This document shows positions 6,949 to 16,541 of a stretch of 40,015 nt of DNA, piece after piece. Position numbers and translations under genes: made by a program. The notes below the pieces were generated by a model. It did no database searches, was not told where the DNA came from, and worked only from the letters and a program-made list of their open reading frames with translations. Each line of letters opens with the position of its first letter. Position 1 is the stretch's first letter. The stretch is from Bacillota bacterium (GTDB taxonomy: Bacteria; Bacillota; Clostridia; Lachnospirales; Lachnospiraceae): NCBI GenBank assembly GCA_023402845.1, contig JAEYFP010000021.1, forward strand, positions 1 to 40,015. Direction: 5' to 3'.

Positions 6949-8229
6949 ATGAAAAGAAAAGCTTTAATCACACTTTTGGCAGTGGCTGCTACTGCCGGTC
7001 TGCTGGCCGGATGCGGTTCCAATGCTTCATCAGCTTCCACAGACGCAGGGGATACAAAGGCCTCGGGAGAAAAGACAGATATCTCCTTTTATATCTGGCA
7101 TGACGAAGAAGCATATATTCGTCAGACGGTAGACGAATACAACGCATCTCAGGATCAGGTAAATGTCAATTTGACCGTCATTCCGAGTGAGGATTATGAC
7201 GATAAGCTGAAGGTGCTGCTGGCAGGAAATTCCGATGTGGATCTTGTAGATATCAGAGGCATGGCACAGGTGACAACTTATGCTTCCAACAGTTCACTGT
7301 TAGATATCACAGATAGGATTTCTTCCGGAGGTCTGGACACAAGCAAGTATGGAGAGATGTGGGATGGCAGTTCGGTAGGCGGAAAATTCTATGCGCTTCC
7401 AACAAGGAGTACCTGCTGGGCGCTGTACTACAATACGGATATTTTTGATCAGGCTGGTATCGCGTATCCGGAACAGCTCACATGGGAGGAGTATGGTGAT
7501 ATTGCTAAAGAGATTAAGGATAAGACAGGTATTTATGGAGGGTATTGGGTTCCGTGGATTTATCAGTTCGCTGCAACGCAGGCAGGCCAGTATGTAAACG
7601 GAGATGACCTTTCCAAAGTATCCTATTCATTGGAGCTGTTAGACCGTTTCTACAATAAAGATCAGTCTCATATAAGTTATTCCGAGATGGTTGCAACAAA
7701 TCCGGATTATATCAGCGAGTTTGAGGCAGGACGTACCGCAATGCTTCCGAACGGCGAATGGTGTGTACAGATGCTGCTGGAGGCTGCCAAGGCAGGTGAA
7801 ACGGACATCAACTGGCAGGTGGCACCGATGCCGGTATCTGACGGCGTGGAGCCGGGCAGCACCTGGGGACAGTTTCAGTTCGCCGCAATTACGGCAAACA
7901 GCAAGCATCCGGACGAGGCATTTGATTTCTTAAAATATCTTTGCGGGGAAGAGGGTTCCGTTGTTTATTCCAAAAATGGCATGATACATGCTTATGCGGG
8001 TGACAGCGCAGCGGACGCCTATATGGAAGCGGCAGACAAGGAAAGCGTATCCGTGTTCTTTAATGCGAAGAAGGTATTGGAGCAGCCGAATGAGGAGGGC
8101 TACGGAGAAATCAACGACAGCTTCAATGAGCAGGCACAGCTTTATCTTCTCGGTGAAAAGAGTCTGGAGGATACAATGGCGGATTTCGCACAGAAGCGAG
8201 ATGAAATCAAGACTAAGTATGCAGAATAA
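6949..8229 (+). CDS. Sugar ABC transporter substrate-binding lipoprotein (CUT1)
   Basis: This is the extracellular binding protein that delivers a sugar or oligosaccharide to the two permeases downstream. The N-terminus is a lipoprotein signal peptide with lipobox LLAGC (Cys22 as the lipidated residue), followed by a Ser/Ala/Gly-rich linker and the two-lobed family 1 solute-binding fold; total 426 residues. A good ribosome binding site (AGGGAGGAAAG) precedes the ATG. A hairpin in the gap before the permeases would leave it more highly expressed than they are, as is common for such operons. The substrate is unknown; the GH42/GH5/GH3 neighbours suggest a beta-linked galactose-, glucose- or mannose-containing oligosaccharide (inference). 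Confidence 0.93.
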   Translation: MKRKALITLLAVAATAGLLAGCGSNASSASTDAGDTKASGEKTDISFYIWHDEEAYIRQTVDEYNASQDQVNVNLTVIPSEDYDDKLKVLLAGNSDVDLVDIRGMAQVTTYASNSSLLDITDRISSGGLDTSKYGEMWDGSSVGGKFYALPTRSTCWALYYNTDIFDQAGIAYPEQLTWEEYGDIAKEIKDKTGIYGGYWVPWIYQFAATQAGQYVNGDDLSKVSYSLELLDRFYNKDQSHISYSEMVATNPDYISEFEAGRTAMLPNGEWCVQMLLEAAKAGETDINWQVAPMPVSDGVEPGSTWGQFQFAAITANSKHPDEAFDFLKYLCGEEGSVVYSKNGMIHAYAGDSAADAYMEAADKESVSVFFNAKKVLEQPNEEGYGEINDSFNEQAQLYLLGEKSLEDTMADFAQKRDEIKTKYAE

Positions 8230-8254
8230 CCATAGGCAGTAACGCAGACAAAAA

Positions 8255-8294
8255 TGGGAGAAGCACTGCTGTTGTTAAGGCTTCTCCCACTTTT
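8255..8294 (+). terminator. Hairpin between binding protein and permeases (attenuating terminator)
   Basis: TGGGAGAAGC (8255-8264) pairs perfectly with GCTTCTCCCA (8280-8289), followed by CTTTTG. The short T-tract suggests partial termination or 3'-end protection of the binding-protein mRNA. Confidence 0.75.
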
Positions 8295-8311
8295 GAATGA
8301 AAGGGTGAAGG

Positions 8312-9220
8312 ATGATGAATGAAAAAAAGAAAAAAACAGGACTTCCGGCCCGTTATAAAAAATATGCACAGGGATATTTATTTCTTGTGCCAAACTTTCT
8401 TGGCTTTTTCCTGTTTATGTTTATTCCGATCATCATGGGATTTGGGGTCTCTTTAACAGACTATGACGGCTTTCAAAAGATGAATTTCATCGGAATCAAA
8501 AATTATATGGATCTATTCAGTGACAGCTATTTTCTCGTTTCGTTAAGAAATAATTTTCTCTATACACTTGTGACGGTGCCGGCAACGATTGTTCTTGCCA
8601 TTTTGCTGGCTGTGGCACTCAATACAGGCATCAGGGGATTCAGTGCGTTTAAGGCATTTTATTACTTCCCGTCTATCAGCTCGATGGTGGCAGTCGGCAT
8701 CGTGTGGTCCGTTCTGTTCAATCCGATGAATGGGCCTATTAATTCCTTTCTGCAGGGCATTGGTATGGAAAATCCGCCGAAATGGCTGGCGTCCACCTCG
8801 ATGGCGCTTTGGGCGGTTATGATTGTCGCGGTTTGGAAACAGACAGGATATTACATGGTCATGCTGCTTGCCGGTCTGCAGTCAATCCCAAAGCAGCTTT
8901 ACGAGGCCGCGGAAATTGACGGAGCCAACGCAGTTGTGCGCTTCTTTAAAATTACACTACCAATGCTCTCACCCGTGACATTTATGGTGACAATTCTGAC
9001 GATTATCAGCTCGTTCCAAGTATTCGATCTGATCAATGTAATGACAAAGGGTGGTCCCGGCTATGCGACAAATGTGCTCGTATACCGGATCTATCAGGAG
9101 GGCTTTAAATACATGCGGTATGGCTACGCTTCTGCGATGGCATATTTCCTGTTCCTGATCATTTTGATCATCACGCTGATTCAGTTCCGTGGTCAGAAGA
9201 AGTGGGTTACTTATATGTGA
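8312..9220 (+). CDS. Sugar ABC transporter permease, MalF/UgpA type
   Basis: This is one of the two membrane subunits of the CUT1 importer. The 302-residue protein has about six membrane segments and the conserved cytoplasmic EAA loop EAAEIDGANAVVRFFKITLP that docks to the ATPase. Two adjacent in-frame ATGs (8312 and 8315) follow AAAGGGTGAAGG; either could be used. No ATPase gene is present in the locus, so a shared MsmK-type ATPase encoded elsewhere is expected, as is usual for CUT1 systems in Firmicutes. Confidence 0.93.
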   Translation: MMNEKKKKTGLPARYKKYAQGYLFLVPNFLGFFLFMFIPIIMGFGVSLTDYDGFQKMNFIGIKNYMDLFSDSYFLVSLRNNFLYTLVTVPATIVLAILLAVALNTGIRGFSAFKAFYYFPSISSMVAVGIVWSVLFNPMNGPINSFLQGIGMENPPKWLASTSMALWAVMIVAVWKQTGYYMVMLLAGLQSIPKQLYEAAEIDGANAVVRFFKITLPMLSPVTFMVTILTIISSFQVFDLINVMTKGGPGYATNVLVYRIYQEGFKYMRYGYASAMAYFLFLIILIITLIQFRGQKKWVTYM

Positions 9221-9236
9221 GAAGGGAGTAAACATC

Positions 9237-10070
9237 ATGAATCCGAAATTAAAGAAAAAAATCAGCCGTACCGTGTTATTTGTACTCTTGCTTTTCGTAG
9301 GGGTTACGATGCTGCTGCCGTTTATCTGGACGATTTCGTCCTCGTTTAAATTTAATAAAGATATTTTTGTCTATCCGATCGAATGGATTCCTAAAAAAAT
9401 TCGTTTGCAGAATTATTCAGACGTATGGACAAAGGTGCCGTTTTTGACTTATTATTTAAATACAATCAAGCTGTCGGTCATTGTCACGGTAGGACAGATT
9501 CTGACCTGTTCAATGGCAGCCTTTTCTTTTGCCAAGATGAGTTATCCGGGCCGGGATAAAATTTTTTTATGCTATTTGGCTACACTGATGGTTCCGTGGC
9601 ACGCGATTATGATTCCGCAGTTTATTATCATCAAAGGAATGGGGCTTTATAATTCCCATGCCGCCATTATCGTGCTGCAGCTTTTCAGCGCATTGGGCGT
9701 GTTTATGATGCGTCAGTTTATGATGGGAATTCCCGACGAGCTCTGTGAAGCGGCAAGGATCGACGGCTGCAGCGAGTGGCGGATCTTTTACTCGATTATG
9801 ATGCCGCTTTGCAAGCCCGGACTTGCGACGCTTGTCATCTTTACGTTTAATTTTATGTGGAATGACTATCTTGCGCCGATGATTTATCTGGACAGCGATA
9901 AGCTGAAAACGATCCAGATCGGACTGGCAACGTTCAACTCTCTGTATCGGACGGATTATAATCTGATTATGGCGGGAACAGTCTGCTCGATGATTCCGAT
10001 GATATTGATTTTTTGTTTTGCACAGAAATATTTGCTGCAGGGCATGTCCTTTTCCGGGCTGAAGGGATAG
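9237..10070 (+). CDS. Sugar ABC transporter permease, MalG/AraQ type
   Basis: This is the second membrane subunit of the importer. The 277-residue protein has six predicted membrane segments and the EAA loop EAARIDGCSEWRIFYSIMMP. It ends with the typical MalG-type tail LQGMSFSGLKG. The ATG at 9237 is chosen because AAGGGAG (9222-9228) lies eight bases upstream. It starts 16 bases after the stop of the first permease gene, so the two are co-transcribed, and it is followed closely by the GH42 gene. Confidence 0.93.
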   Translation: MNPKLKKKISRTVLFVLLLFVGVTMLLPFIWTISSSFKFNKDIFVYPIEWIPKKIRLQNYSDVWTKVPFLTYYLNTIKLSVIVTVGQILTCSMAAFSFAKMSYPGRDKIFLCYLATLMVPWHAIMIPQFIIIKGMGLYNSHAAIIVLQLFSALGVFMMRQFMMGIPDELCEAARIDGCSEWRIFYSIMMPLCKPGLATLVIFTFNFMWNDYLAPMIYLDSDKLKTIQIGLATFNSLYRTDYNLIMAGTVCSMIPMILIFCFAQKYLLQGMSFSGLKG

Positions 10071-10112
10071 GAACAGGCATTTTCAATTTCATTTAACAGG
10101 AGGAACAACACT

Positions 10113-12125
10113 ATGAACAAAATACCTTACGGCGGTGATTATAATCCGGAGCAGTGGACGAAGGAGATCTGGCAGGAGGACAGCCGCCTTCTCAAGCTTG
10201 CAAATATTGACATTGTGACGATCAATGTGTTTAATTGGGCAATGCTGCAGCGGGATGAGGTGACGTATGATTTTTCTGCGCTTGATGAAACGGTAAGGCG
10301 GGTGAGTGAGGACGGCATGCAGATCTGCATGGCTACGGCGACCGGTGCGCATCCTGCCTGGATGGCAAGAAAATATCCCGATATTTTGAGGACGGAGTGG
10401 AACGGCTTGAAACGGAAATTCGGCGGCAGACACAATTCCTGTCCGAACAGCCCCACCTATCAGAAATATTCCGTACTGTTAGCTGAAAAGCTTGCGGAGC
10501 ATTTTCGGGATCAGAAAAATATTGCCGCATGGCATATCGGTAATGAATACGGCGGCAGATGCTATTGCGAAAACTGTGAAAAGGCATTTCGTGTTTGGCT
10601 GCGGAAAAAATATGGCACGCTGGAAAAGCTGAATCATGAGTGGAATACGCCTTTTTGGGGACATACCTTTTATGACTGGGAGGATATTGTAGCACCAAAC
10701 TTGCAAAGCGAGGAATTTGGTGAGGAACGCACAGTATTTCAGGGCATTTCCCTCGATTATGCACGATTTTGCAGTGATTCGCTCCTTGATAATTACCGTG
10801 CTGAATATGAAGTCATCAAAAAACAGATTCCCGAGGCAAAGATTACGACAAATCTTATGGGTCTTTATAAGCCTCTCGATTATCAAAAATGGGGAAAGTA
10901 CATGGATTTTGTTTCCTATGATAATTATCCGGGCAACGGGGAAACGCCTGCTTATATTGCGCTGCGCCACGACCTGATGCGGGGTTTGAAGCAGGGACAG
11001 CCTTACTGGCTTATGGAACAAACACCGAGCGTTTCTAACTGGCTGCCGAATAACAGCCTGAAACGGCCTGGGGTATTGCGTCTTTGGAGCTATCAGGCTG
11101 TGGCGCACGGAGCCGATTCGGTTATGTATTTTCAGATGAGGAGAAGTCCGGGTGCTTGTGAAAAATATCATGGTGCGGTGATCGATCACGTTGGTACTGA
11201 ACATACGCGGGTATTTCGGGAGGTATCGGCGCTTGGAGAGGAGCTTGACAGACTGGGGGACCGACTTCTTGACAGCAGGCTGATCAAAAAGGCAGCGGTA
11301 ATCTTTGACTGGGATAACTGGTGGGCTGTCGAGTACTCGGCGGGACCGAACAACAACCTGCGGTATGTGCAGGAGATTTTTCATTACTATGAGGCGCTTC
11401 ATAAGCTTCACGTGCCGGTGGATGTGATTTCATGCGAGGATGATTTTTCGGGCTACGATGTTGTTGCCGCTCCGCTGCTGTATATGGTCAAGCCAAGTGT
11501 TGCCGATGCGCTGAAAGCTTTTGCGTCGGCAGGCGGCAGGCTGGTCACGACGTTTTTCAGCGGCTATGTCAATGAGAACGATTATGTCACGACCGGAGGC
11601 TATCCGGGAGAGCTTAGGGAGTTGTTCGGTGTATGGGTGGAGGAGAGTGATTCTTTGCCTTCGGAGAAGGCTAACCATTTTACCTTCGAAGGGAAACGAT
11701 ATCCCGCAAAACTGCTGTGTGATCTCCTGCACACAGAGGGAGCGGAACCGCTTTGCACCTATGAGGAGGAATTCTATGCAGGTATGCCGGTGCTGACACA
11801 AAACCGTTATGGAAAAGGCATGGCATTTTATGTAGGCACCAGCTCTGAGGAAAGCTTTTATCTTGATCTGTTTGCAAAAAAGGTGTTTCATCCTGAGGAA
11901 CTGGATTTGCTTGCCGAACCGGCAAAGGAAACGGACTGGCTGGAGTTGACTGTGCGGGAAAAGGGAGACAGGCGTTTTTACTTTTTATTAAATCATGACG
12001 ACTGTACGCATCAGATCAACAGCCCGGCAGCAGGAAAGGAGCTGTTGGAGGAAACAGATTACAAAAAGGGTGAGAAAATTTTGCTTTGCCCTTACGGGGT
12101 CGCTATTCTGGAAGTAAAGAGCTGA
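10113..12125 (+). CDS. GH42 beta-galactosidase
   Basis: This retaining enzyme releases terminal beta-galactose from imported oligosaccharides in the cytoplasm; no signal peptide is present. The 670 residues fit the family. The TIM-barrel start PYGGDYNPEQW is diagnostic. The acid/base is Glu145 in WHIGNEYGG and the nucleophile is Glu302 in WLMEQTPS. Cys110, Cys150, Cys152 and Cys155 match the spacing of the family's zinc cluster. A trimerisation-type middle domain and a small beta C-terminal domain follow. Ribosome binding site AGGAGG. The gene is downstream of the permeases and 10 bases before the GH5 gene. Some GH42 enzymes act on alpha-arabinosides instead. Confidence 0.93.
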   Translation: MNKIPYGGDYNPEQWTKEIWQEDSRLLKLANIDIVTINVFNWAMLQRDEVTYDFSALDETVRRVSEDGMQICMATATGAHPAWMARKYPDILRTEWNGLKRKFGGRHNSCPNSPTYQKYSVLLAEKLAEHFRDQKNIAAWHIGNEYGGRCYCENCEKAFRVWLRKKYGTLEKLNHEWNTPFWGHTFYDWEDIVAPNLQSEEFGEERTVFQGISLDYARFCSDSLLDNYRAEYEVIKKQIPEAKITTNLMGLYKPLDYQKWGKYMDFVSYDNYPGNGETPAYIALRHDLMRGLKQGQPYWLMEQTPSVSNWLPNNSLKRPGVLRLWSYQAVAHGADSVMYFQMRRSPGACEKYHGAVIDHVGTEHTRVFREVSALGEELDRLGDRLLDSRLIKKAAVIFDWDNWWAVEYSAGPNNNLRYVQEIFHYYEALHKLHVPVDVISCEDDFSGYDVVAAPLLYMVKPSVADALKAFASAGGRLVTTFFSGYVNENDYVTTGGYPGELRELFGVWVEESDSLPSEKANHFTFEGKRYPAKLLCDLLHTEGAEPLCTYEEEFYAGMPVLTQNRYGKGMAFYVGTSSEESFYLDLFAKKVFHPEELDLLAEPAKETDWLELTVREKGDRRFYFLLNHDDCTHQINSPAAGKELLEETDYKKGEKILLCPYGVAILEVKS

Positions 12126-12135
12126 GGGCATCGCC

Positions 12136-13470
12136 ATGGAAAAACATACGAATTTTATTCAGGTGGAAGGAAAGCGGTTTACTTACAGGGGAGAGCCTAT
12201 CCGGCTGCGTGGATTTGGCATCGGTACCTGGCTGAATCTGGAGCATTTTATGATGGGCCTTCCGACGCCGGATGAAATGCTTCGGCAGGCTTTTTTAGAA
12301 GTGTACGGAAAAACGGACCAGGAAGCATTTTTTAAGACATTTCAGGACCGCTTTATCGGCAAAGCAGATTTTGCTCTTTTGAAGGAGTGCGGTGTGAATT
12401 TTGTGCGCGTTCCGTTCAGTTACCGCCTCTTTATCGATGACAATGACGACAGCCATTACAAGGAAGAGGGCTTTGCCTGTTTTGACCGTCTGTTTGCGCT
12501 TGGCCGTACCTATCAGATTTTTATCATGCCTGATCTTCATGGGACACCGGGCGGGCAGAATCCGGACTGGCATTCGGACAACAGTCTCGGCGTTCCTCTT
12601 TTCTGGAAATATCAGAGCTTTAGGCGGCAGATGACAAAACTCTGGAGAGAGATTGCCGGACGGTATCGGGACGAACCGTATCTGATGGGGTATGATTTGC
12701 TAAATGAGCCGGCAATGGCGGACTGGAATGCCGTGAATGAATATTATGCGGAGACGATTGCGGCGATCCGTGAGGTGGACAGAAGCCATGTCATCGTTCT
12801 GGAGGGTGACTTGTTTTCGATGGATTTTTCAAAGCTCAAACATTTTGAGGATCCGCAGACGGCAATGGGATTTCATTATTATCCTACGGTCTGGCAGCCG
12901 GCGCTGCTTGATCGGACGCTTGACAGAGCTGTAAGAAAAGCGCAGATTGCAGAGGGTCTGGATAAGCTTCTTGCTGTCAGGGATGTGTTTGAACGTCCTG
13001 CGTTCTGCGGTGAGTTCGGCTACGGAACGGACTGCGGAGAGCCGGAATTTGCAAGGGGTTTGCTTAAGGATACGCTTGATTTGATGGAAGAGAGAACGAT
13101 GGACTGGTGCTTGTGGTGCTATAAGGACGCACATTTTATGAGCTTGATTTCCCCCAAGCGGGGTGGTTTTTGGATGTCACTTGCGGATAAGGCAGGACGC
13201 CGCTGGAATCAGGACATTGAGAAATTCCAGGCAAATGAAATGCTGCGGCTTGTAAAAAAGGACTGGTTCCCGGAAATGACGGAGCAGGACGCCTATCTGT
13301 TGCAATTCAGGCTGCGCGCCTGTCTTTATCTGCTGCAGAAGGATTACATCTGTAAGCCGCTGCTTGGAGAAATCCAGAAGGAGAAGCTGTCATCCTATGC
13401 GGAATCTTTCGCATTTGAGAACTGTGAAATTGACGAAGGGATGCGGGAAGTCGTGAAAGGGTATTTATGA
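12136..13470 (+). CDS. GH5 family glycoside hydrolase (intracellular)
   Basis: This is a retaining beta-glycosidase of the cellulase-A clan. The TIM-barrel motifs are intact: RVPFSYR at 91-97, PDLHG at 132-136, LLNEP with acid/base Glu191, FHYYP at 246-250, and the nucleophile Glu293 in FCGEFGYG. There is no signal peptide, so it acts on imported oligosaccharides rather than on polymers. About 90 residues after the barrel have no motif I recognise. The start codon follows GAGGGC, only 10 bases after the GH42 stop, so translation is probably coupled. Possible activities include beta-glucosidase, beta-mannosidase or exo-glucanase; the sequence alone does not decide. Confidence 0.88.
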   Translation: MEKHTNFIQVEGKRFTYRGEPIRLRGFGIGTWLNLEHFMMGLPTPDEMLRQAFLEVYGKTDQEAFFKTFQDRFIGKADFALLKECGVNFVRVPFSYRLFIDDNDDSHYKEEGFACFDRLFALGRTYQIFIMPDLHGTPGGQNPDWHSDNSLGVPLFWKYQSFRRQMTKLWREIAGRYRDEPYLMGYDLLNEPAMADWNAVNEYYAETIAAIREVDRSHVIVLEGDLFSMDFSKLKHFEDPQTAMGFHYYPTVWQPALLDRTLDRAVRKAQIAEGLDKLLAVRDVFERPAFCGEFGYGTDCGEPEFARGLLKDTLDLMEERTMDWCLWCYKDAHFMSLISPKRGGFWMSLADKAGRRWNQDIEKFQANEMLRLVKKDWFPEMTEQDAYLLQFRLRACLYLLQKDYICKPLLGEIQKEKLSSYAESFAFENCEIDEGMREVVKGYL

Positions 13471-13471
13471 T

Positions 13472-15636
13472 ATGAGCAGGGAACAAATTGAAGAATTGTT
13501 GAAGCAGATGACACTGGAAGAAAAATTCCGGTGTCTTACGGTACACTCTCCTGCGATCGCAAGATTGGATCTTCCGGAGTTTTATTTCGGAGGGGAAGCC
13601 GCGCATGGGATCGAGGCGCGTCATGATCAGGAATTCAACAGGGGAGAGCCGGCCGTAACGACGTCCTTTCCGCAGCCGATCGGTATGAGCGCCTCCTTTC
13701 ATACGGAGCTGATCAGGCGGGCGGGTGTTGTGACAGGAACCGAAGCACGGGCACTCTATAAAAAAGAAGGTAAAACAGGACTTTCCAGGTGGGCACCGAC
13801 GGTCGACCTGTGCAGGGATCCGCGCTGGGGAAGAACGGAGGAAGGGTACGGAGAGGATCCGTATCTGACAGGAATGATGGCTTCCGCCTATATCCGCGGT
13901 ATACAGGGTGAAGATCCTTTCTTTTTGCGGTGTGCGGTGACACTGAAGCATTTTTATGCAAACAATACGGAGGATGACAGGGAATATGCGTCTTCAGAGC
14001 TGACCGATCAGGATAAAAGGGAATTTTATTTAGAGCCTTTTCGCCTGGCTTTGACTGAGGGCGGTGCGGAGTCGGTGATGACGTCCTATAATGAGATCAA
14101 CAAAGTGCCGGCGATTGTGAATCCCGAGATCAACGAACTTTTGCGTGATAAATGGGGGCTGCGGGGACATGTGGTATGTGATATGGGTGATCTTTTGCAG
14201 ACTGTGAGCGAGCATCATTATTGTGAAACAGCTGCGCAGGCGCTGGCCGCGTCGATGTATTTAACGATTCTGAAGAGGAGGTGGTTGCGGCGGCACGGGA
14301 GGCATATGAAACGGGACTGATTACACAGGAGGATATCGACGAGGCACTTAGGCATTCCTTTTCTACAAAGTTTCGCCTCGGAATCTATCGGAATGGGAAC
14401 AAATGCCCTTACGATGTGATCGAAGAAAGCGAAATTAATACAAAGGAGCATCAAGCCATCGCCCTGCAAATGGCGAGGGAGGCAGTTGTACTGTTGAAAA
14501 ATGAACGGAATTTTCTGCCGCTTAACAGACAAACGCGGGAGACGATCGCCGTAATCGGGCCGCTTGCAGATGTTTGGAATAAGGACTGGTATTCGGGAAT
14601 TCCATATCATCCCGTGACTCCGCTTGCCGGTATCCGGCGGGAATTTTCTCATGCCGATATCCTTTATGACGACGGCTGTGACCGCGTACGCATCCGGCAA
14701 AGTGACGGAACCTATCTGGCTTTTAAAAACAAAGAAATCTGCGGCGTTTGTGAGGCGTCGGGTGCCGAGCTTTTTCGCATGGAGGTATGGGAAGAGGAAC
14801 GCCACTTGTTTTATTCCGAGCAGTATGGCCGGTATCTTCATCAGGAGCATGGGAGCGGGATTCTGAGGCTGGAACGAACGGAGGCGTTTAGTTGGTTTGC
14901 GGAGGAGGCATTTTCCTTGCAGGCCGCAGGATTTACACTTGAATGTGTGGAAAACGGAAGGGAACGGGCGGCTCTGCTGGCGGCACGTGCGGATCAGGTG
15001 ATTGCCGTCATGGGCTGTCATCCGATCATAAGCTGTAAGGAGGGCGTGGACAGGAAGGATATTGAATTTCCGGTTATGCAGCATGAGCTTGTTAAGACAA
15101 TTTACGAAGCCAATCCGCATACGGCGCTTTTGCTGATTACAAATTACCCTTATGCGATCCGCTGGGAGGCTGCACATCTGCCCGCAATTCTGATGACGGC
15201 ATCGGGAGGCCAGAGTCTTGGGCTGGCCGTTGCCGAGGCGCTGTCCGGCGCGTTTTCTCCTTCAGGGAGGCTGACTATGACTTGGCACAACAGTGCCGCG
15301 GATCTTCCGCCGATGAACGATTACCATATTCGGGAGGGAAAGCGAACGTACCAATATTTTGAAGGAGAAGTCTTGTTTCCGTTTGGTCATGGGCTGTCCT
15401 ATACGGAATTTACCTACCTGTTATATGAGGTAACAGAGAAAAACGGCAGAATCAACTGTCAAGCCGTCGTAAAAAATACGGGTTCAGTTGATGCCGCCGA
15501 AACAGTATTGTTTTTCCTTGCAAGAAAGCCGGGCGATACATCCGGTCCGTTAAAGAAGCTTGTCGGCTTTGAAAAGATTTTCTTAAGAGCCGGTGATACG
15601 GAGAGGATAAAATTCAATTTAATAATGGGAAGATAA
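13472..15636 (+). pseudogene. GH3 beta-glycosidase, frameshifted and C-terminally shortened
   Basis: The first part (13472 to about 14250) encodes the GH3 N-terminal TIM barrel: GGEAAHGIEARHD, WAPTVDLCRDPRWGRTEEGY, TLKHFYANN and GHVVCDMGD, with candidate nucleophile Asp237. Near 14250 the homologous reading moves to another frame: residues DVFNDSEEE continue from 14254 into the GH3 C-terminal domain (VVLLKNE, AVIGPLADVW, FPFGHGLSYTEF). A loss of 1 (or 4) bases around GCCGCGTCGAT explains it. The first frame ends at 14320. About 80 residues (near 14690-14930) look like an inserted beta-rich, possibly fascin-like, domain. The fibronectin-III end stops at KFNLIMGR, some 40 residues early. No strong start exists for the second part, so it is probably inactive unless the shift is a sequencing error. 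Confidence 0.85.
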
Positions 15637-15646
15637 CTGCCGATAT
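15620..15646 (+). promoter_or_regulatory. Sigma-28-like promoter before the ygjP-like gene
   Basis: TAAT (15620-15623), 15 bases, then GCCGATAT (15639-15646), 56 bases before the start codon. The -10 element is perfect and the -35 has one mismatch to TAAA. It overlaps the end of the GH3 pseudogene. TATACT at 15649-15654 is an alternative sigma-A -10 without a -35. Confidence 0.5.
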
Positions 15647-15682
15647 GCTATACTATATTTGATTAATAACGGGATTAGAGAA

Positions 15683-15703
15683 GAAGGATGAAGGATGAAG
15701 GAT
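15683..15703 (+). repeat. Three tandem GAAGGAT heptamers over the start of the ygjP-like gene
   Basis: GAAGGAT occurs three times head to tail at 15683, 15690 and 15697; the last copy provides the AT of the ATG at 15702. The middle copy places GAAGG seven bases from the start and serves as the ribosome binding site. The ATGs at 15688 and 15695 are in other frames and lead to early stops. Confidence 0.8.
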
Positions 15704-16430
15704 GATCGAATATCAGTTAATCAGATCGAAGCGTAAGTCGGTGGCAATCTATATAAGAGAGGACGGCTCTGTTCAGGTGCGGGCGCCCGGATGGGTGTCT
15801 AAAACGGAAATTCAGAAAATGATCGGAGAAAAGACTGATTGGATACAAAAGAAACGGCAGGAGGCTGTCGATAAAAACTGCGCTCGGAAAAAATACTATA
15901 CGGAGGGCGCAGTTTTTCTGTGTCTCGAAAAGGAATACGTTCTGCATTTTGCGGAGGGAGGCAGAAATGCAGTGTATGCCAGGGAACAGGAGGACAGGCT
16001 TCTCGTTGTAAAAACGCGCAGTCTGGAGGAAGCATATATCAAAGAGCTGCTCATCAAATGGAGTACCGAGCAATTAAGGCGCTATATTCGGTCCGCAGTT
16101 GACCGGTACTTGCCGGAGCTTAGGAAGATTGCGGAGCAGAAGGAGAAAAAGCAGGAGGAATATGCAGGGGAAAGCAGCCGAATGCGTATTACGGTCAAAA
16201 ATATGAAAACGCGCTGGGGAAGTTGCTCCGCGAAGGGACATCTGAATTTCAGCGTAAAGCTGGTGATGGCACCGGCAAGTATCATCGACTATGTGATTGT
16301 GCATGAGTTGTGCCACCTGCTGTATATGAACCACGGACCGGAATTCTGGAACGCAGTCGCTCTGATCCTTCCGGATTGCAAGGAGAGAAGAAGATACTTA
16401 AAGGAAAATGGATGGCAGTATGAATTTTAG
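15702..16430 (+). CDS. YgjP-like (DUF45/M48-type) zinc metallopeptidase domain protein
   Basis: The 242-residue protein has the YgjP/DUF45 signatures: RSKRKSVAIYIREDGSVQVR near the N-terminus, then MKTRWGSCSAKGHLNFS, and the zinc motif VHELCHLLYMNHGPEFW, with two His in HELCH and a third in NHGPEFW. It has no membrane segment or signal peptide, so it is cytoplasmic. Family members are described as metal-dependent hydrolases, but the physiological substrate is unclear. It stands alone between the sugar locus and the flagellar cluster, 111 bases before flgM, with no terminator seen between them. A sigma-28-like promoter upstream would place it in the motility regulon (inference). Confidence 0.88.
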   Translation: MIEYQLIRSKRKSVAIYIREDGSVQVRAPGWVSKTEIQKMIGEKTDWIQKKRQEAVDKNCARKKYYTEGAVFLCLEKEYVLHFAEGGRNAVYAREQEDRLLVVKTRSLEEAYIKELLIKWSTEQLRRYIRSAVDRYLPELRKIAEQKEKKQEEYAGESSRMRITVKNMKTRWGSCSAKGHLNFSVKLVMAPASIIDYVIVHELCHLLYMNHGPEFWNAVALILPDCKERRRYLKENGWQYEF

Positions 16431-16456
16431 CAATCAAATAATTTTTCAAATAGAGC

Positions 16457-16483
16457 TAAAGTCTTTTTAAAAGTAACCGATAA
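16457..16483 (+). promoter_or_regulatory. Sigma-28 promoter of the flgM operon
   Basis: TAAA (16457-16460), exactly 15 bases, then ACCGATAA (16476-16483), matching the sigma-D consensus TAAA-N15-GCCGATAT in all but two -10 positions. It lies 58 bases before flgM, so sigma-28 would activate its own inhibitor, as is known in other bacteria. Confidence 0.88.
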
Positions 16484-16541
16484 CAATAATATAGAAAGAG
16501 AGAGCAGTCAGTAAAAGTATTTGAAGGAAGGAGGAGATCGT

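Noticed and set aside
10479..11411. Long minus-strand frame of 310 codons inside the GH42 gene
   Set aside because: It is antisense to a gene with all catalytic residues intact, has no ribosome binding site and no recognisable domain.
14653..14660. GCCGATAT within the GH3 pseudogene
   Set aside because: It is inside coding sequence with no gene start downstream; treated as a chance match.
14218..15177. Long minus-strand frame of 319 codons opposite the GH3 gene
   Set aside because: It is antisense to clearly GH3-like sequence; the encoded protein shows no known motif.
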